64,000 nt of DNA from positions 78,093 to 142,092 of the forward strand of contig CAZFPK010000002.1 of the NCBI GenBank assembly GCA_964521025.1, read 5' to 3'. The translations under genes and the position numbers were made by a program. The notes beneath the pieces are model-generated. The model was not told the origin of the DNA. It saw nothing but the letters and a program-made list of their open reading frames with translations, and ran no database searches. Shown here piece after piece: positions 8,639 to 18,102 of this stretch (positions are counted from its first letter, which is position 1; every line of letters starts with the position of its first letter). The DNA comes from DRTC01 sp964521025. Its GTDB lineage: Bacteria; Cloacimonadota; Cloacimonadia; Cloacimonadales; TCS61.

Positions 8639-11233
8639 TCAATTCCAGTTATAACCTGTTCCTTCATAATTGAGCCAGTAATGAGTCACACCGGGAACTA
8701 CAGCGCCGCTTCCCGCTCTGCGAGCAGAATCTGCAAATATCGGATACCACGGTTCTCCCTGCGTATCCCAGTGAATAACCTCGTCTGCATCACCGTGAGC
8801 AAGCGTAATATAAGCCATTTCGTCGTCCAGCCTCTGCTGCATTTGAAGTTGATGATTCTGCCAATCCCAGACACTCATATTATTGTATTCAGCCAGGTGA
8901 ACAGCATAATCTCCGGTGATCAAGACTGGAAGATCCAATTCCGGAATTCCCCATTTGATACTCGCATCATCGACCCATTCGACAGATTCCTCATACTTGG
9001 TCATCGGTTCACTCGAATAAGTTGCTGCAAAAACATCGGGATATCTCATTCCTAATGCCAGAGCACCACTTCCTCCCATAGAATGTCCGAAAACATAAAT
9101 CCGGTTCTCATCGATATTATATTCTTCCAATTGCAGATCATCGATTATTCGCAACAATCTTTGTTCAGCATAATTGACGATATTTCCGGATTCCGGATAA
9201 TCATAATTTTCAGCACCATAGGGCCAGACTTCTCGATATTGATGTTCTTCCGAAAAACCAAAATACCAACTCTGTCTCGGTTCGTCCGGAACTACATAAA
9301 TAGTTGGATTTCCCCAGGGGGAACCACCGTATTCAGTAGCCCAATATCTTCCTCCCCAACCGGTTAAGTCATAAGTCATCGACCAGTTTTGCTGCTGATC
9401 ATAATCAGAAGGTATCATCACTCCGAAATTATAAGCATAACCTTCAAAAGTAATATTCCAGTTCTTCACATCCATAAATTGTGTATAAACTCTGGAAAGT
9501 CCGTCATCAGATTCCCAAACCAGAACAGGTTTCGGAGTATTTACACTTTCATCGACCGGATTTATCAGCGAATTACTTCCGGCAATGAGCGTACTATCTT
9601 CAAGACCGCTGATTGTTATTGTTACCGCATAATAGGCAGAACCTTCTTCTCCCGGTTGAATCGTATAAACCAACAAGCCGGTGCTGTCCGCTAATTCTTC
9701 TCCGAGATCATCGATGATGAAATTTGTTTGAAATACCGTATAACCTACAGAACCTCTCCATTCTTCGGTTACATGAACTCCCGAACCTTCTCCGATGGTA
9801 ACGATTTGTTCTGCATCTGCTAAATTTTCTGAAGTAATCGGAGATGTATGCCTGTAAACAGCATAACTTTCACCCGGAACATCCGTTGCTTCGGTCCAGG
9901 TGATAAAAGTTTGTCCGCTTCGATGAAAGGCTTGTACATCTTCTACCCGAGCATCCCTGAAAATATCATCGACCAGTATAACGGCACTGTTTCCGGGAAT
10001 CGTCAAACCGGTAACACTTGTGTAATTTAACGAACCCGAAGCCATTCCTGCTCCATCGACATATCCACCACCTTGAAAGGAAACACTGTAAAGAGTATCG
10101 TTAAGTTCAGCGATTGTAACTTCATTATACCAGGGATTAACAAGCACAATCCCATTTTCATAATCACGCTTATAAACATTCCATGTCGAATCCCAGAGTT
10201 CTTTCAGACTGTCCGGAGGTTCTTGCAGATACGAACCCAAATCCAGATCATATTCAGGATACCATTCCAGGGCATTTTCCCCGACTCCCAAACAGGTATA
10301 AAAAGTCTGATGACCTTTTACCAATAAATAGGAAGCAATCGCATAAAGTCTTCTTTGAAGTTCCCACATATCGAGATATGTCTCCAATAATAATATTTTT
10401 CCATTTGCCGTATAATCCAAAATTCTATTCATCTGCAATTCCCAATCTTCCGGTGCATAAGAACTGTATGGACCTGCAGCAGCAAAACCTTCGATCATTC
10501 CGCCATCGCTGAATTCCGTAAAATCTTTATCATTCCAACTTGTAATTAACTGTCCGAGATTCGGCAGAAAATACACATCTTCGGATTGCAGTTCGGAAGA
10601 GACATATAAAGCGAATGTATCATGATGAGCAGGGAAAAAGTCCATAATCGCGGGACCATCGAAGCGTGGATCATAAGGAATAAGTGAGGGATACACCGGG
10701 TCTGTATTAAGAAGTGCAAAGTCATAAGAATCTGCGAAAACACCGTCTGCATCCGTCGAATCTATCTCTATCAACGCTTGCTCTGCCCAATATTCCTTCC
10801 AGCCATTTCCCTGGTTTCCATTCAATTCACCCGAAACATCCATTAAATACCAATTCCAGTCAGGTTGATAAAGTGTATCGCCTTCTGCTGTAGTTAGAAA
10901 CCAGGGTTGAGTTTTTACATAATCCCAATCACTTACCCAGTTATCACCTAAAATGTATTCAGCAGGTCCGGCTCCGAGTGCCAGTTTATAATTGAGAATA
11001 ATAAAATCAGGATTTCTAGTGCGTAGTTTTTGCACATCGCTGCGCGTCATTTTCTGGCAGCCGACCAGATGGGAAGCAGCAAAATCCCATTGAGATTCAG
11101 TCAGGTTCGGGGTTAGTTGGTCATGGAAAATGTAAATTCCATCTTGTGTATCAGGAAATTGACGAATTTGAGCAGAAACTTTTCCTGAAAAAATTACAAT
11201 AATTAAGAACATTAATCCAAAATTAAGTTTCAT
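8639..11233 (-). CDS. Exported GHL15-like glycosidase / alpha-beta-hydrolase esterase fusion (ends at in-frame TGA)
   Basis: 864 residues before the TGA. Residues 1-21 are a signal peptide (MKLNFGLMFLIIVIFSGKVSA). Residues ~22-425 resemble hypothetical glycoside hydrolase family 15-like (GHL15) barrels (DFIILNYKLALG, DADGVFADSYDFALLNTDP, GMIEGFAAAGPYSSYAPEDW, KILLLETYLDM). Residues ~430-570 contain a fibronectin-III-like segment (QTFITWTEATDVPGESYAVY). Residues ~595-860 form a PHB-depolymerase/esterase-type domain with nucleophile elbow GHSMGG (Ser718), a probable acid in HGDADEV (Asp815) and His851 in GVTHYW. The likely job is degrading an acylated polysaccharide outside the cell. The complete gene should run to 7853 (about 1,126 residues), but a TGA splits it. 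Family names are from motif recognition, not a search. Confidence 0.7.
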   Translation of the reverse strand: MKLNFGLMFLIIVIFSGKVSAQIRQFPDTQDGIYIFHDQLTPNLTESQWDFAASHLVGCQKMTRSDVQKLRTRNPDFIILNYKLALGAGPAEYILGDNWVSDWDYVKTQPWFLTTAEGDTLYQPDWNWYLMDVSGELNGNQGNGWKEYWAEQALIEIDSTDADGVFADSYDFALLNTDPVYPSLIPYDPRFDGPAIMDFFPAHHDTFALYVSSELQSEDVYFLPNLGQLITSWNDKDFTEFSDGGMIEGFAAAGPYSSYAPEDWELQMNRILDYTANGKILLLETYLDMWELQRRLYAIASYLLVKGHQTFYTCLGVGENALEWYPEYDLDLGSYLQEPPDSLKELWDSTWNVYKRDYENGIVLVNPWYNEVTIAELNDTLYSVSFQGGGYVDGAGMASGSLNYTSVTGLTIPGNSAVILVDDIFRDARVEDVQAFHRSGQTFITWTEATDVPGESYAVYRHTSPITSENLADAEQIVTIGEGSGVHVTEEWRGSVGYTVFQTNFIIDDLGEELADSTGLLVYTIQPGEEGSAYYAVTITISGLEDSTLIAGSNSLINPVDESVNTPKPVLVWESDDGLSRVYTQFMDVKNWNITFEGYAYNFGVMIPSDYDQQQNWSMTYDLTGWGGRYWATEYGGSPWGNPTIYVVPDEPRQSWYFGFSEEHQYREVWPYGAENYDYPESGNIVNYAEQRLLRIIDDLQLEEYNIDENRIYVFGHSMGGSGALALGMRYPDVFAATYSSEPMTKYEESVEWVDDASIKWGIPELDLPVLITGDYAVHLAEYNNMSVWDWQNHQLQMQQRLDDEMAYITLAHGDADEVIHWDTQGEPWYPIFADSARRAGSGAVVPGVTHYWLNYEGTGYNWN

Positions 11234-11312
11234 AAATTCCTCGTATTTTTATACTTTAATATTTATTTGATAATAGTTTTCTCATCTTTTTGGAAATCGA
11301 AATATCCGATTT

Positions 11313-13541
11313 TTAAAATTCGGATATTTTACATCTGGGTGTCTCTGTAGAAGCAACTACATAATAAAACTTCAGATCACCATTAATCGTTTCACTCCAA
11401 TATGTATTGGAAATTCCATCTGCTTCCAAAGTCCAGTTTTCAGAAGATTCATTTGGATCATCTGAAGAAAATATTTTGTAAGAAGTTGCTCCCTCGACTT
11501 CATCCCATTCAATATTAACAATATCTGATTCGATATAAATTGTTATATTTTCGGGTGGATTTAAAACCTCGACACAATTAATTATTCCCGAATAAGGAAT
11601 CTTATTATAAGCTGTAACATTGATTTCATAAGATTCGTTAATTTGAAATTCTTCCGTAATTTCTATCTCTGCAAATCCATTCTCATCGGTAAAATCCGAA
11701 CCGTAAATTATCCCGTTAGTATAGATTGAAATGAGTGCATTTTGGATGGGAACGGAATCCGGTCCAATTGAAAAAACAGTTACCGGAAGAGATGTGATAT
11801 CTGGTGATACATTTGTTTCATAATCCACGAGCAAAGATTCCGGAATATCCGAAAAATATAATAACGAAGGGTCTCCGAATAAATGCCAGGATTGAAAACA
11901 TTCCGAACCGGAACCGACTCCGAGTCCGGGATGTTCATCTATGGCTCGCATTTCAGCATTGAAGAATAAACCGCCGATAGAGAAATATGTTTCTTCGACC
12001 AGTAGATTTATCATTTCTTCCATTCCTATCCAGGCAGGATTTCCCTGTCCGACAGATGCTCCCATAAAAGCGATCGAACCTTTTGAGTCAGTAATAGTTC
12101 CGTGTCTTTGCCAGGCTTCCGCCAGGCAGGTATATTCAGCAAATTTACCGGTATTACAGGCAACGGAAACGATTACCGGTAATTTGTTTGTATTCTGCAA
12201 ATTATACACATCACTGTTATGGAAATCAGATGTATTCCATCCTGTTGGGCTGCCGTGTCCGAGATAATTTATCCAACTCCTGCCGTCATTCACGGCAATT
12301 GTAACAGCTTCGGTTGTTGCGCCCGGATCATAAACCTGGGTGAATTCGCTGTAATTGTAATCCAGCATTATTTCCCTTAATCCCTCCATCAATTCCCAAT
12401 CCGGAGGATATGGCGGGAAAGCCACATCACTGGCAATTCCCAGTGCTTTATCGAACCAATCCGCTTCCGGATCAGGTTCAGTTTCATAGAATATGTTTTT
12501 ATTTATCACAGTTTCTGCTTCCTGCAATGTCTCCACGGAAAAGCGTCCGATAAGAGCATCCGGATATTCATCTTCTCCGGCTAATAAAGTATAAACCGGA
12601 TCGGCTTCATGACCCGAAGACCAACCGGAGCAACCAATCGCCGGAGGAATATCATCCGCATCTCCGACCAGAAGAATGAATGTCAATTCTTCCGTATCAT
12701 AAAGATTTTGGATAAAATCCTTAATCGATTCCCAGGTATTTCCGGTATCATCAGGGAAAAGATAAAATTCCGTTCTGATTCCTTTCCGGTTTTTCCATTC
12801 GAGAAGCGGCATTAATGGTTCTGAAAATTCGGTAGTGGAAATTATTATCATATCTCCGGTATCGGTAATCGGAGGATATCTATTGGAAAGTAGATTGTAA
12901 TTCAGGAAATGATTTTCATAAATATTGGTGAACGAGGTAGAAATTCTATGCGGAAAATCGATAACTGATTCTTTCCGGACAGTAACGGTAAACGATTCTA
13001 CGATGCGAAGTTTCTTTTGAAAAGGATTATATGAAAATGGATTGAAGCGGATAACTTTTCCGCAGAAATCCCGCAAAATGTATTGTTCTCCGCATTCTGC
13101 AAGATCTTCGTTTATCCAGATATCTTCTTCATAAACAGCAGAAAGTGCAAAATCAAATTCTGGAGAAGACTGATACCTACTTACAGACCCAAAAGAAGGA
13201 ATTATCGTTTCAATATCGATTTCTTTGGAGATGACATCTGTAATTTGAAGTTTAGTTTCGGAATTTTCAGGAATGATGATACTGCGGCAAATATAAGGTA
13301 TGTTCGGTTCTCCTTTTTCAGTTGGAAAAGCAGCATTATCCATTTTTATTTCATTAAATGATCTTCCTTTTAATGTTTTTTGTGAAATCTGATATTCACA
13401 CAATTCAAACTGCAAAACAATCTCATCCTTTGTTTCGGAAATGATCTTGATTTCAGATGACATTAAGGGTAAAAAAATTAAGATGAAAAATAAAATCAAT
13501 ATCTGCTTTCCAATAAATTTATTTCTTAAAAATTTTTTCAT
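11313..13541 (-). CDS. Gingipain-like C25 cysteine peptidase with C-terminal FN3-like domain
   Basis: 742 residues from the ATG at 13541, chosen for the GGAGG five bases upstream and the signal peptide (MKKFLRNKFIGKQILILFFI ...). An upstream in-frame start would add 20 residues without a ribosome-binding site. An N-terminal C25 propeptide-like region precedes the catalytic domain (MIIISTTEFSEPLMPLLEWK; RKGIRTEFY; FILLVGDADDIPP; EYPDALIGRFSVETLQEAE). The catalytic dyad is His429 in NYLGHGSPTGW and Cys462 in VSVACNTGKF. After an Ig-like segment, the protein ends in an FN3-like domain (NITIYIESDIVNIEWDEVEG ... FYYVVASTE) instead of the sorting tail carried by its neighbour and paralogue at 13605. 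The stop of that neighbour lies 63 bases before this ATG, so the two are probably one operon. Confidence 0.85.
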   Translation of the reverse strand: MKKFLRNKFIGKQILILFFILIFLPLMSSEIKIISETKDEIVLQFELCEYQISQKTLKGRSFNEIKMDNAAFPTEKGEPNIPYICRSIIIPENSETKLQITDVISKEIDIETIIPSFGSVSRYQSSPEFDFALSAVYEEDIWINEDLAECGEQYILRDFCGKVIRFNPFSYNPFQKKLRIVESFTVTVRKESVIDFPHRISTSFTNIYENHFLNYNLLSNRYPPITDTGDMIIISTTEFSEPLMPLLEWKNRKGIRTEFYLFPDDTGNTWESIKDFIQNLYDTEELTFILLVGDADDIPPAIGCSGWSSGHEADPVYTLLAGEDEYPDALIGRFSVETLQEAETVINKNIFYETEPDPEADWFDKALGIASDVAFPPYPPDWELMEGLREIMLDYNYSEFTQVYDPGATTEAVTIAVNDGRSWINYLGHGSPTGWNTSDFHNSDVYNLQNTNKLPVIVSVACNTGKFAEYTCLAEAWQRHGTITDSKGSIAFMGASVGQGNPAWIGMEEMINLLVEETYFSIGGLFFNAEMRAIDEHPGLGVGSGSECFQSWHLFGDPSLLYFSDIPESLLVDYETNVSPDITSLPVTVFSIGPDSVPIQNALISIYTNGIIYGSDFTDENGFAEIEITEEFQINESYEINVTAYNKIPYSGIINCVEVLNPPENITIYIESDIVNIEWDEVEGATSYKIFSSDDPNESSENWTLEADGISNTYWSETINGDLKFYYVVASTETPRCKISEF

Positions 13542-13604
13542 TTTTTCCTCCGAATTCTTGAAATCTAATTTTTCCTTTGGGATTCTCATCAAAAGGATCA
13601 TTAG

Positions 13605-15878
13605 TTATTTGATCAAGATCATTTTCCTCATCTGTTCAGAATTATCATTTTTTAATTTATACATATAAATTCCTGATGAAACTTCGTTATTGTTCAAATC
13701 CTTTCCATCCCAGATTTTGGAATAAAGCGACCGAGTCCCTTTTGTCTCAACACAGTTGAAACAGTCCAAAGTTCTAACAATCTGTCCTTTGGAATTATAG
13801 ATGATCAATTCTGCGTTTTCAACATCTTCAACATTAAGTTGAAATACAATTTTTGTTGAAGGATTGAAAGGATTCGGATAATTACCAATAAGTTTTATGT
13901 TTTCCAAAATGGAACTATCAGTTTCTTCAACATTAGTGGATTCAACGGGAATAGATTCAATATGCGATATTTTATTATAAGCAGTAACCGTTAAGGTAAC
14001 TGATTGCTGCTCATCTATCCTGTCTTCAATATCCAATGATACATTTCCTGTTTCATCGGTATAAGCAGCAATAATAATTTCATTTTCATAAGACAGGCAG
14101 ACAAGAGCATCCTGAACATCGGTTGAAACTTCGAATGTTGTTTGATTTGGATCAATAGTATTTTGATGATCGATTGTGATGATTTCAGGTGTGTCAGTTC
14201 TGACTTGTAGGGATGCATCCCCAAAAATGTGCCAGGTTTTGAAAGTAGAAATTCCCACTAAACCGTATTCGTCCATCATCAAACAAGAACCGTTATACAT
14301 TAATCCACCGATAGTGTTTTTTTGGTCCGATACGAGCAAATCGGTAACTTCATCTTGAGCAGACATGGGAGGTGACCAGGGTTGATTTATAGAAGATGCA
14401 TAAATAGCAATTGCACCGGTAGGATTTTCATTATTTGTAGATCTGAGCCAGGTTTCAGCAAAACAAGTATTCCCTGTGAAATTACCGTTCAAACAAGCAA
14501 CCGAACAGATAAAAGGAAGTTTATTCTCATTAATCAATCCATTAACATTATCGTTATAGAAATACACAGATGTCCAACCTGTATTTGATCCATGACCGGC
14601 ATAATTCCCAAAACTTCTTCCTTCGTTTATTGCATTTGTAATATCTTCTATCGATGGAGATGGATATAATTCATCAACTTCTGTAAAAGTATAAGCCAAT
14701 AAATCTTGTCTGATATTCGCAATATGTTCATCATCATACTCTCCATCATCGCCCGGACCGAGATGTCTTGCTATTCCGAACGCTTTGTGCAGCCATTCAC
14801 CTTCGATAATATCTCTCTCGTAATAGATCGTTCTTTCTACTTGAGTTTCTACTTGTTCAATCGTTTCTGCTGAAAATCTTCCGACAAAAATATCAGGATA
14901 AGAATCATCTCCTTCTAATAATGCAAATTTTGGATCAGATGCACCCGTCCCTAATTCTATATCCGAATGAGAAAGAGATGGAATTTGATCAATATCACCG
15001 ACCAATTGCACAAAAGTTAATCCGTCATTCGCATCATAATCGGACTGGATAAAATTTTTCATACTTGTTGAATCTGCTCCAATATCAAAAATACTATAAA
15101 GGTCTGTTTGAATACCTTTCTGGTTTTTCCAGTCCACATAAGGATTTATTGCCTGCAGATAATCGTCGTAACAAATTACAATCATGCGACCAGTTTCATC
15201 AATTTCTCTGGAACGAATATCATTATAATTTAGAAAGTGATTTCTGTATAAACATGTGAAATAACAATTATGACCTGCTATCTCTCTTGTTTTTACATTC
15301 ACATTATCTAAACCTATATTATTTACCCCGATAGTCAAATGATGATAAACTCTCAAAATTTCAGTTTGCGGATTGTATGAAAATGGGTAAACTGTAATTG
15401 TGATCCCGCGGACATCACGCAAGATATATGGTTTTCCTAATTCGACAATTTTTCCGGGATAAAAATCATTTGCATCATAAATCTTCGAAAATATGTGCGG
15501 GATGTTATCCGGATTTTCTACTCGGCTAATAATCCCTTTCGAGGGAGCAATTTTTATCTGATATTCAATAAACTCACTATTAATAACTTTTGCTTCCACT
15601 TTTGAATCATTCCTGATAATTATACTTCGAGTGATTTTAGGAAGTTCCGGATCCCCTTTTTCAAAAGTTACAGTTTCATTATCTAAACTAATTTTGTAAC
15701 ATTCAAATCCATTTATTAAAACAGGATCGATATCAAAATTACCAAACCTGTAATCAATAACAGTTTGAGAATCGTTTGAACTTAAGATCTTAACCTGATG
15801 ATCGTGGTGATCGATCAATATCGTTTCTGCAAAAAGTTGAGATACGAAAACTAAAATTATTATTAAATATTGCTTCAT
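13605..15878 (-). CDS. Gingipain-like C25 cysteine peptidase with type IX-like sorting domain
   Basis: 757 residues from the ATG at 15878 (GGAGGAACA before it; signal peptide MKQYLIIILVFVSQLFA). The order is propeptide-like region, C25 catalytic domain (MIVICYDDYLQAINPYVDWK; TFVQLVGDIDQIP; YPDIFVGRFSAETIEQ), Ig-like domain and FlgD-Ig sorting tail (IGNYPNPFNPSTKIVFQLN, KIWDGKDLNNNEVSSGIYMY, MRKMILIK). With this start, the catalytic His429 (NYAGHGSNTGW) and Cys462 (SVACLNGNF) have the same residue numbers as in the paralogue at 11313, which supports both start choices. It should act outside the cell as a proteolytic enzyme. An adjacent duplicate with a different C-terminal module is notable. 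Confidence 0.88.
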   Translation of the reverse strand: MKQYLIIILVFVSQLFAETILIDHHDHQVKILSSNDSQTVIDYRFGNFDIDPVLINGFECYKISLDNETVTFEKGDPELPKITRSIIIRNDSKVEAKVINSEFIEYQIKIAPSKGIISRVENPDNIPHIFSKIYDANDFYPGKIVELGKPYILRDVRGITITVYPFSYNPQTEILRVYHHLTIGVNNIGLDNVNVKTREIAGHNCYFTCLYRNHFLNYNDIRSREIDETGRMIVICYDDYLQAINPYVDWKNQKGIQTDLYSIFDIGADSTSMKNFIQSDYDANDGLTFVQLVGDIDQIPSLSHSDIELGTGASDPKFALLEGDDSYPDIFVGRFSAETIEQVETQVERTIYYERDIIEGEWLHKAFGIARHLGPGDDGEYDDEHIANIRQDLLAYTFTEVDELYPSPSIEDITNAINEGRSFGNYAGHGSNTGWTSVYFYNDNVNGLINENKLPFICSVACLNGNFTGNTCFAETWLRSTNNENPTGAIAIYASSINQPWSPPMSAQDEVTDLLVSDQKNTIGGLMYNGSCLMMDEYGLVGISTFKTWHIFGDASLQVRTDTPEIITIDHQNTIDPNQTTFEVSTDVQDALVCLSYENEIIIAAYTDETGNVSLDIEDRIDEQQSVTLTVTAYNKISHIESIPVESTNVEETDSSILENIKLIGNYPNPFNPSTKIVFQLNVEDVENAELIIYNSKGQIVRTLDCFNCVETKGTRSLYSKIWDGKDLNNNEVSSGIYMYKLKNDNSEQMRKMILIK

Positions 15879-15955
15879 TGTTCCTCCAATTTCAAAAAAT
15901 ACACTTTTATTGATAAGATATTTGAATTTGTCGATTGATTCATCCCATTTTACAA

Positions 15956-15997
15956 ATATTTCGAGACATAGAAATAAAATTCTACATCTCGAAATAT
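15956..15997 (-). terminator. Hairpin downstream of the 16026 gene
   Basis: ATATTTCGAGA (15956-15966) pairs with TCTCGAAATAT (15987-15997), with an inner TAGAA/TTCTA stem. It follows the minus-strand gene that stops at 16026 and separates it from the peptidase gene starting at 15878. The T-run is weak. Confidence 0.5.
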
Positions 15998-16025
15998 GAA
16001 GATTCAATGATAATAAATCAAACTT

Positions 16026-17855
16026 CTAACGAAGCAGCAGCATCTTCCTGGAATATTCTTTATCGTTTGTCGTAATTTTGTAAAAGTAAATTCCTGATGT
16101 TACTTCCTTACCGTCTTCATCACGACCATTCCACTCGACTCTCATCTTTTTATTAATGTCATTTTCAGATAAGGAATTGTCGAATATCGTTGCTATTTTA
16201 TGACCTTTGATGTTATAGATCGAAACATTTACCTGTCCTTCCTGTTTGATATAAAAACTTATTTCAGTTTTGGTATAAAACGGGTTTGGAAAATTAGAAA
16301 TATTGTCTATTATAAATTCAGGAATTTCAGGTTCCTGTTCGTCATTAGAAGGAATTGTTAAGGATATTGGTCCGTAGTTATCTGTTGCTCCGCTGTAATC
16401 TCTGCTTTCCAGCCAATACCGGTAAGTTGTATTTTCTGTTACAGGATATTCATCGACAAAACTATAATTTGTCGGCTCGAAAGTTGTTCCTGCTCCCGGT
16501 ATTGGATCATTATTAACCTGGAATGATTCCTCAAAATTTTCTGTTTCGGAACGATAGATATTCCAACCGGAATTATTGGATTCGGATTGAGTTGCCCAGT
16601 TCAGGATGGAATTTCCATCAGTAAAAGAAACAGTGAATGATGATAATTCGACGGGAAGCGGATCATCGCCTGTGGTTCCGATGGTCCAGTCGCTGAAATC
16701 GGAAACATTGTTTGCTCTAATGTGAGATGCATCGACAAGTGTATAATCAGCCCAGATGCTCCAATCTGCGTCGGTCTGGTCTCTTCTCAGGATGCGCAGA
16801 TCATTCGGATCGGTGTAACCGCTTACTTCTTCCAGGTCGAAGGTTATATCGGCTGTGTAAGAAGATAATGTTGTTCCGATTTCCCAAAACATAGAAGTAA
16901 TGGAATTGATCGTAGGCGGAAGTGTCCCACCCGGATTTGTTTTAACTTGACTCACCATTACCGTTCGCAATGTATCGGCATCCGGCGGTTGAGCTCCGGA
17001 AACTGCTCCGTCATCGAAATCAAAAACAACATCTGCCTCAGAAAAATCTAAGATCGTTCCTCGAAAGGAAAACGGTAACTCACCATCGACCCGGACAATT
17101 TGAAAGGGTGCGGGATCGACAGTAATATCAAAATCATATATACCGTAATTATCCTGGATGACATGACTGAATGTACCAAAAGTGAACCGCAATTGTCCAA
17201 AACCGTTTGGATCAAACTCAGCAACCCAAACCGGATCGGAATTGGCGACATCGATCGTTCCCCAACCGGAACCTTCCACTTCATTTCCGGAGCCGACATT
17301 GTTTTGCCAGTTTTGACCATCCGGGAAAAGTATATCCCTTATTCCTTGAGCATCCGGATATGGAACTTTAACATATAAACGGCAATTTACGGCTCTTAGT
17401 TTTAATAAGCCATTCTCGTAAATTTCACCGATTCCATCCAGGTAATTTCTCTCGTCACCTGCTTGTCCCTGAATATCCCAGGCAGCATTCGGATTGACAG
17501 TGTTGATATGATTGAAAGTAACGATCCGAAAATCATCCAGGGTTAATACTACACCGGCGACACCCGGCAATACATCCAAATCCTCCGCAGTGCAGATCGT
17601 TGATGAGAGTGGTGGATTTAACGGATCGATATTCCAAAAAAATCTTACATACGCCCAATTATGAGTCTCAATATGCCCGGGTGTATAAGGAATTCCATCA
17701 TGAGTAAACAATCCCGGATCATCAAAATCGAACATCCAGGAAGCGATTGCCGGTCCGGCATGCACATCATCGACAGCGAAGGTTATCGATTGTGAGATGA
17801 GCAAATTTCCCAAGATCATTAACACTAAAACTAACAAAACTTTTCTTACTTCCAT
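16026..17855 (-). CDS. Exported protein with FN3-like region and type IX-like sorting domain
   Basis: 609 residues from the ATG at 17855 (GGAGGAAAA upstream). Signal peptide MEVRKVLLVLVLMILGNLLI is followed by an unrecognised ~350-residue region beginning SITFAVDDVHAGPAIASWMF. Next come ELSSFTVSFTDGNSILNWAT and SNNSGWNIYRSETENFEESF, an FN3-like block typical of type-IX-secreted proteins. The C-terminus is the sorting module (NFPNPFYTKTEISFYIKQEG, YNIKGHKIATI, WNGRDEDGKEVTSGIYFYKI, SRKMLLLR). The gene stands alone behind a well-formed sigma-54-type promoter with two upstream dyads (see 17941 and 18073-18119). The function of the N-terminal region is unknown. Confidence 0.75.
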   Translation of the reverse strand: MEVRKVLLVLVLMILGNLLISQSITFAVDDVHAGPAIASWMFDFDDPGLFTHDGIPYTPGHIETHNWAYVRFFWNIDPLNPPLSSTICTAEDLDVLPGVAGVVLTLDDFRIVTFNHINTVNPNAAWDIQGQAGDERNYLDGIGEIYENGLLKLRAVNCRLYVKVPYPDAQGIRDILFPDGQNWQNNVGSGNEVEGSGWGTIDVANSDPVWVAEFDPNGFGQLRFTFGTFSHVIQDNYGIYDFDITVDPAPFQIVRVDGELPFSFRGTILDFSEADVVFDFDDGAVSGAQPPDADTLRTVMVSQVKTNPGGTLPPTINSITSMFWEIGTTLSSYTADITFDLEEVSGYTDPNDLRILRRDQTDADWSIWADYTLVDASHIRANNVSDFSDWTIGTTGDDPLPVELSSFTVSFTDGNSILNWATQSESNNSGWNIYRSETENFEESFQVNNDPIPGAGTTFEPTNYSFVDEYPVTENTTYRYWLESRDYSGATDNYGPISLTIPSNDEQEPEIPEFIIDNISNFPNPFYTKTEISFYIKQEGQVNVSIYNIKGHKIATIFDNSLSENDINKKMRVEWNGRDEDGKEVTSGIYFYKITTNDKEYSRKMLLLR

Positions 17856-17930
17856 TTTTCCTCCAAAATTTTGTATCACCACCGTCCCGGTGGTTTTTTC
17901 AACAATTTCCCATCGGGACGAGGGGATTAC
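17856..17930 (-). promoter_or_regulatory. Conserved structured 5' leader, copy 1
   Basis: On the minus strand the leader carries TCCCGATGGGA, then the hairpin CCACCG-GGA-CGGTGG, then GATACAAAATTTTGGAGG and the start codon. The leader at 27479-27549 has the same parts in the same order and is nearly identical for about 40 bases next to the ribosome-binding site. Position and structure suggest a translational or mRNA-stability element. It matches no riboswitch class I know. Confidence 0.6.
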
Positions 17931-17940
17931 TTTTTAAAAT

Positions 17941-17955
17941 GCATTTAATATGCCA
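17941..17955 (-). promoter_or_regulatory. Sigma-54-type -24/-12 promoter of the 16026 gene
   Basis: The minus strand reads TGGCATATTAAATGC: GG of the -24 element and GC of the -12 element are 12 bases apart, as in the TGGCAC-N5-TTGC consensus. The -12 reads ATGC rather than TTGC, as in the two other copies (20689, 27573). It lies 86 bases before the ATG. An alternative reading is an extended -10 sigma-70 box (TGnCATATT), but the shared -12 GC and the upstream dyads favour sigma-54. Confidence 0.6.
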
Positions 17956-18072
17956 TTTAGTTTTTAATAATTGATATTTAATGAAATGTCTTGGAATGTA
18001 TTGTAAATCAATAAATTAACATTTCTTGATTTGTTCTTTGATTTCTATAAATAATTTTTTTTGAAAAATCTA

Positions 18073-18089
18073 TGGTGCAGTTTGATACA
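18073..18089. promoter_or_regulatory. Enhancer-like dyad, proximal site of promoter 1
   Basis: The plus strand reads TGGTGCAGTTTGATACA, which fits TGTNNCANNNTGNNACA with one mismatch. Its centre is 140 bases upstream of the -12 GC at 17941. It is the proximal partner of 18103-18119, 30 bp centre to centre. It probably binds a dimer of a Fis-type helix-turn-helix. Confidence 0.55.
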
Positions 18090-18102
18090 GGATATTTGTT
18101 GT

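Noticed and set aside
8639..8641. TGA read as tryptophan or selenocysteine
   Set aside because: Other genes here end in TGA (for example the Memo-like gene), the position is not a known Sec site, and no SECIS-like stem was seen just downstream.
17878..17899. CCACCG-TCC-CGGTGG followed by T-run as a plus-strand terminator
   Set aside because: No plus-strand gene leads into it, and its conserved place in two minus-strand leaders fits a leader element better.
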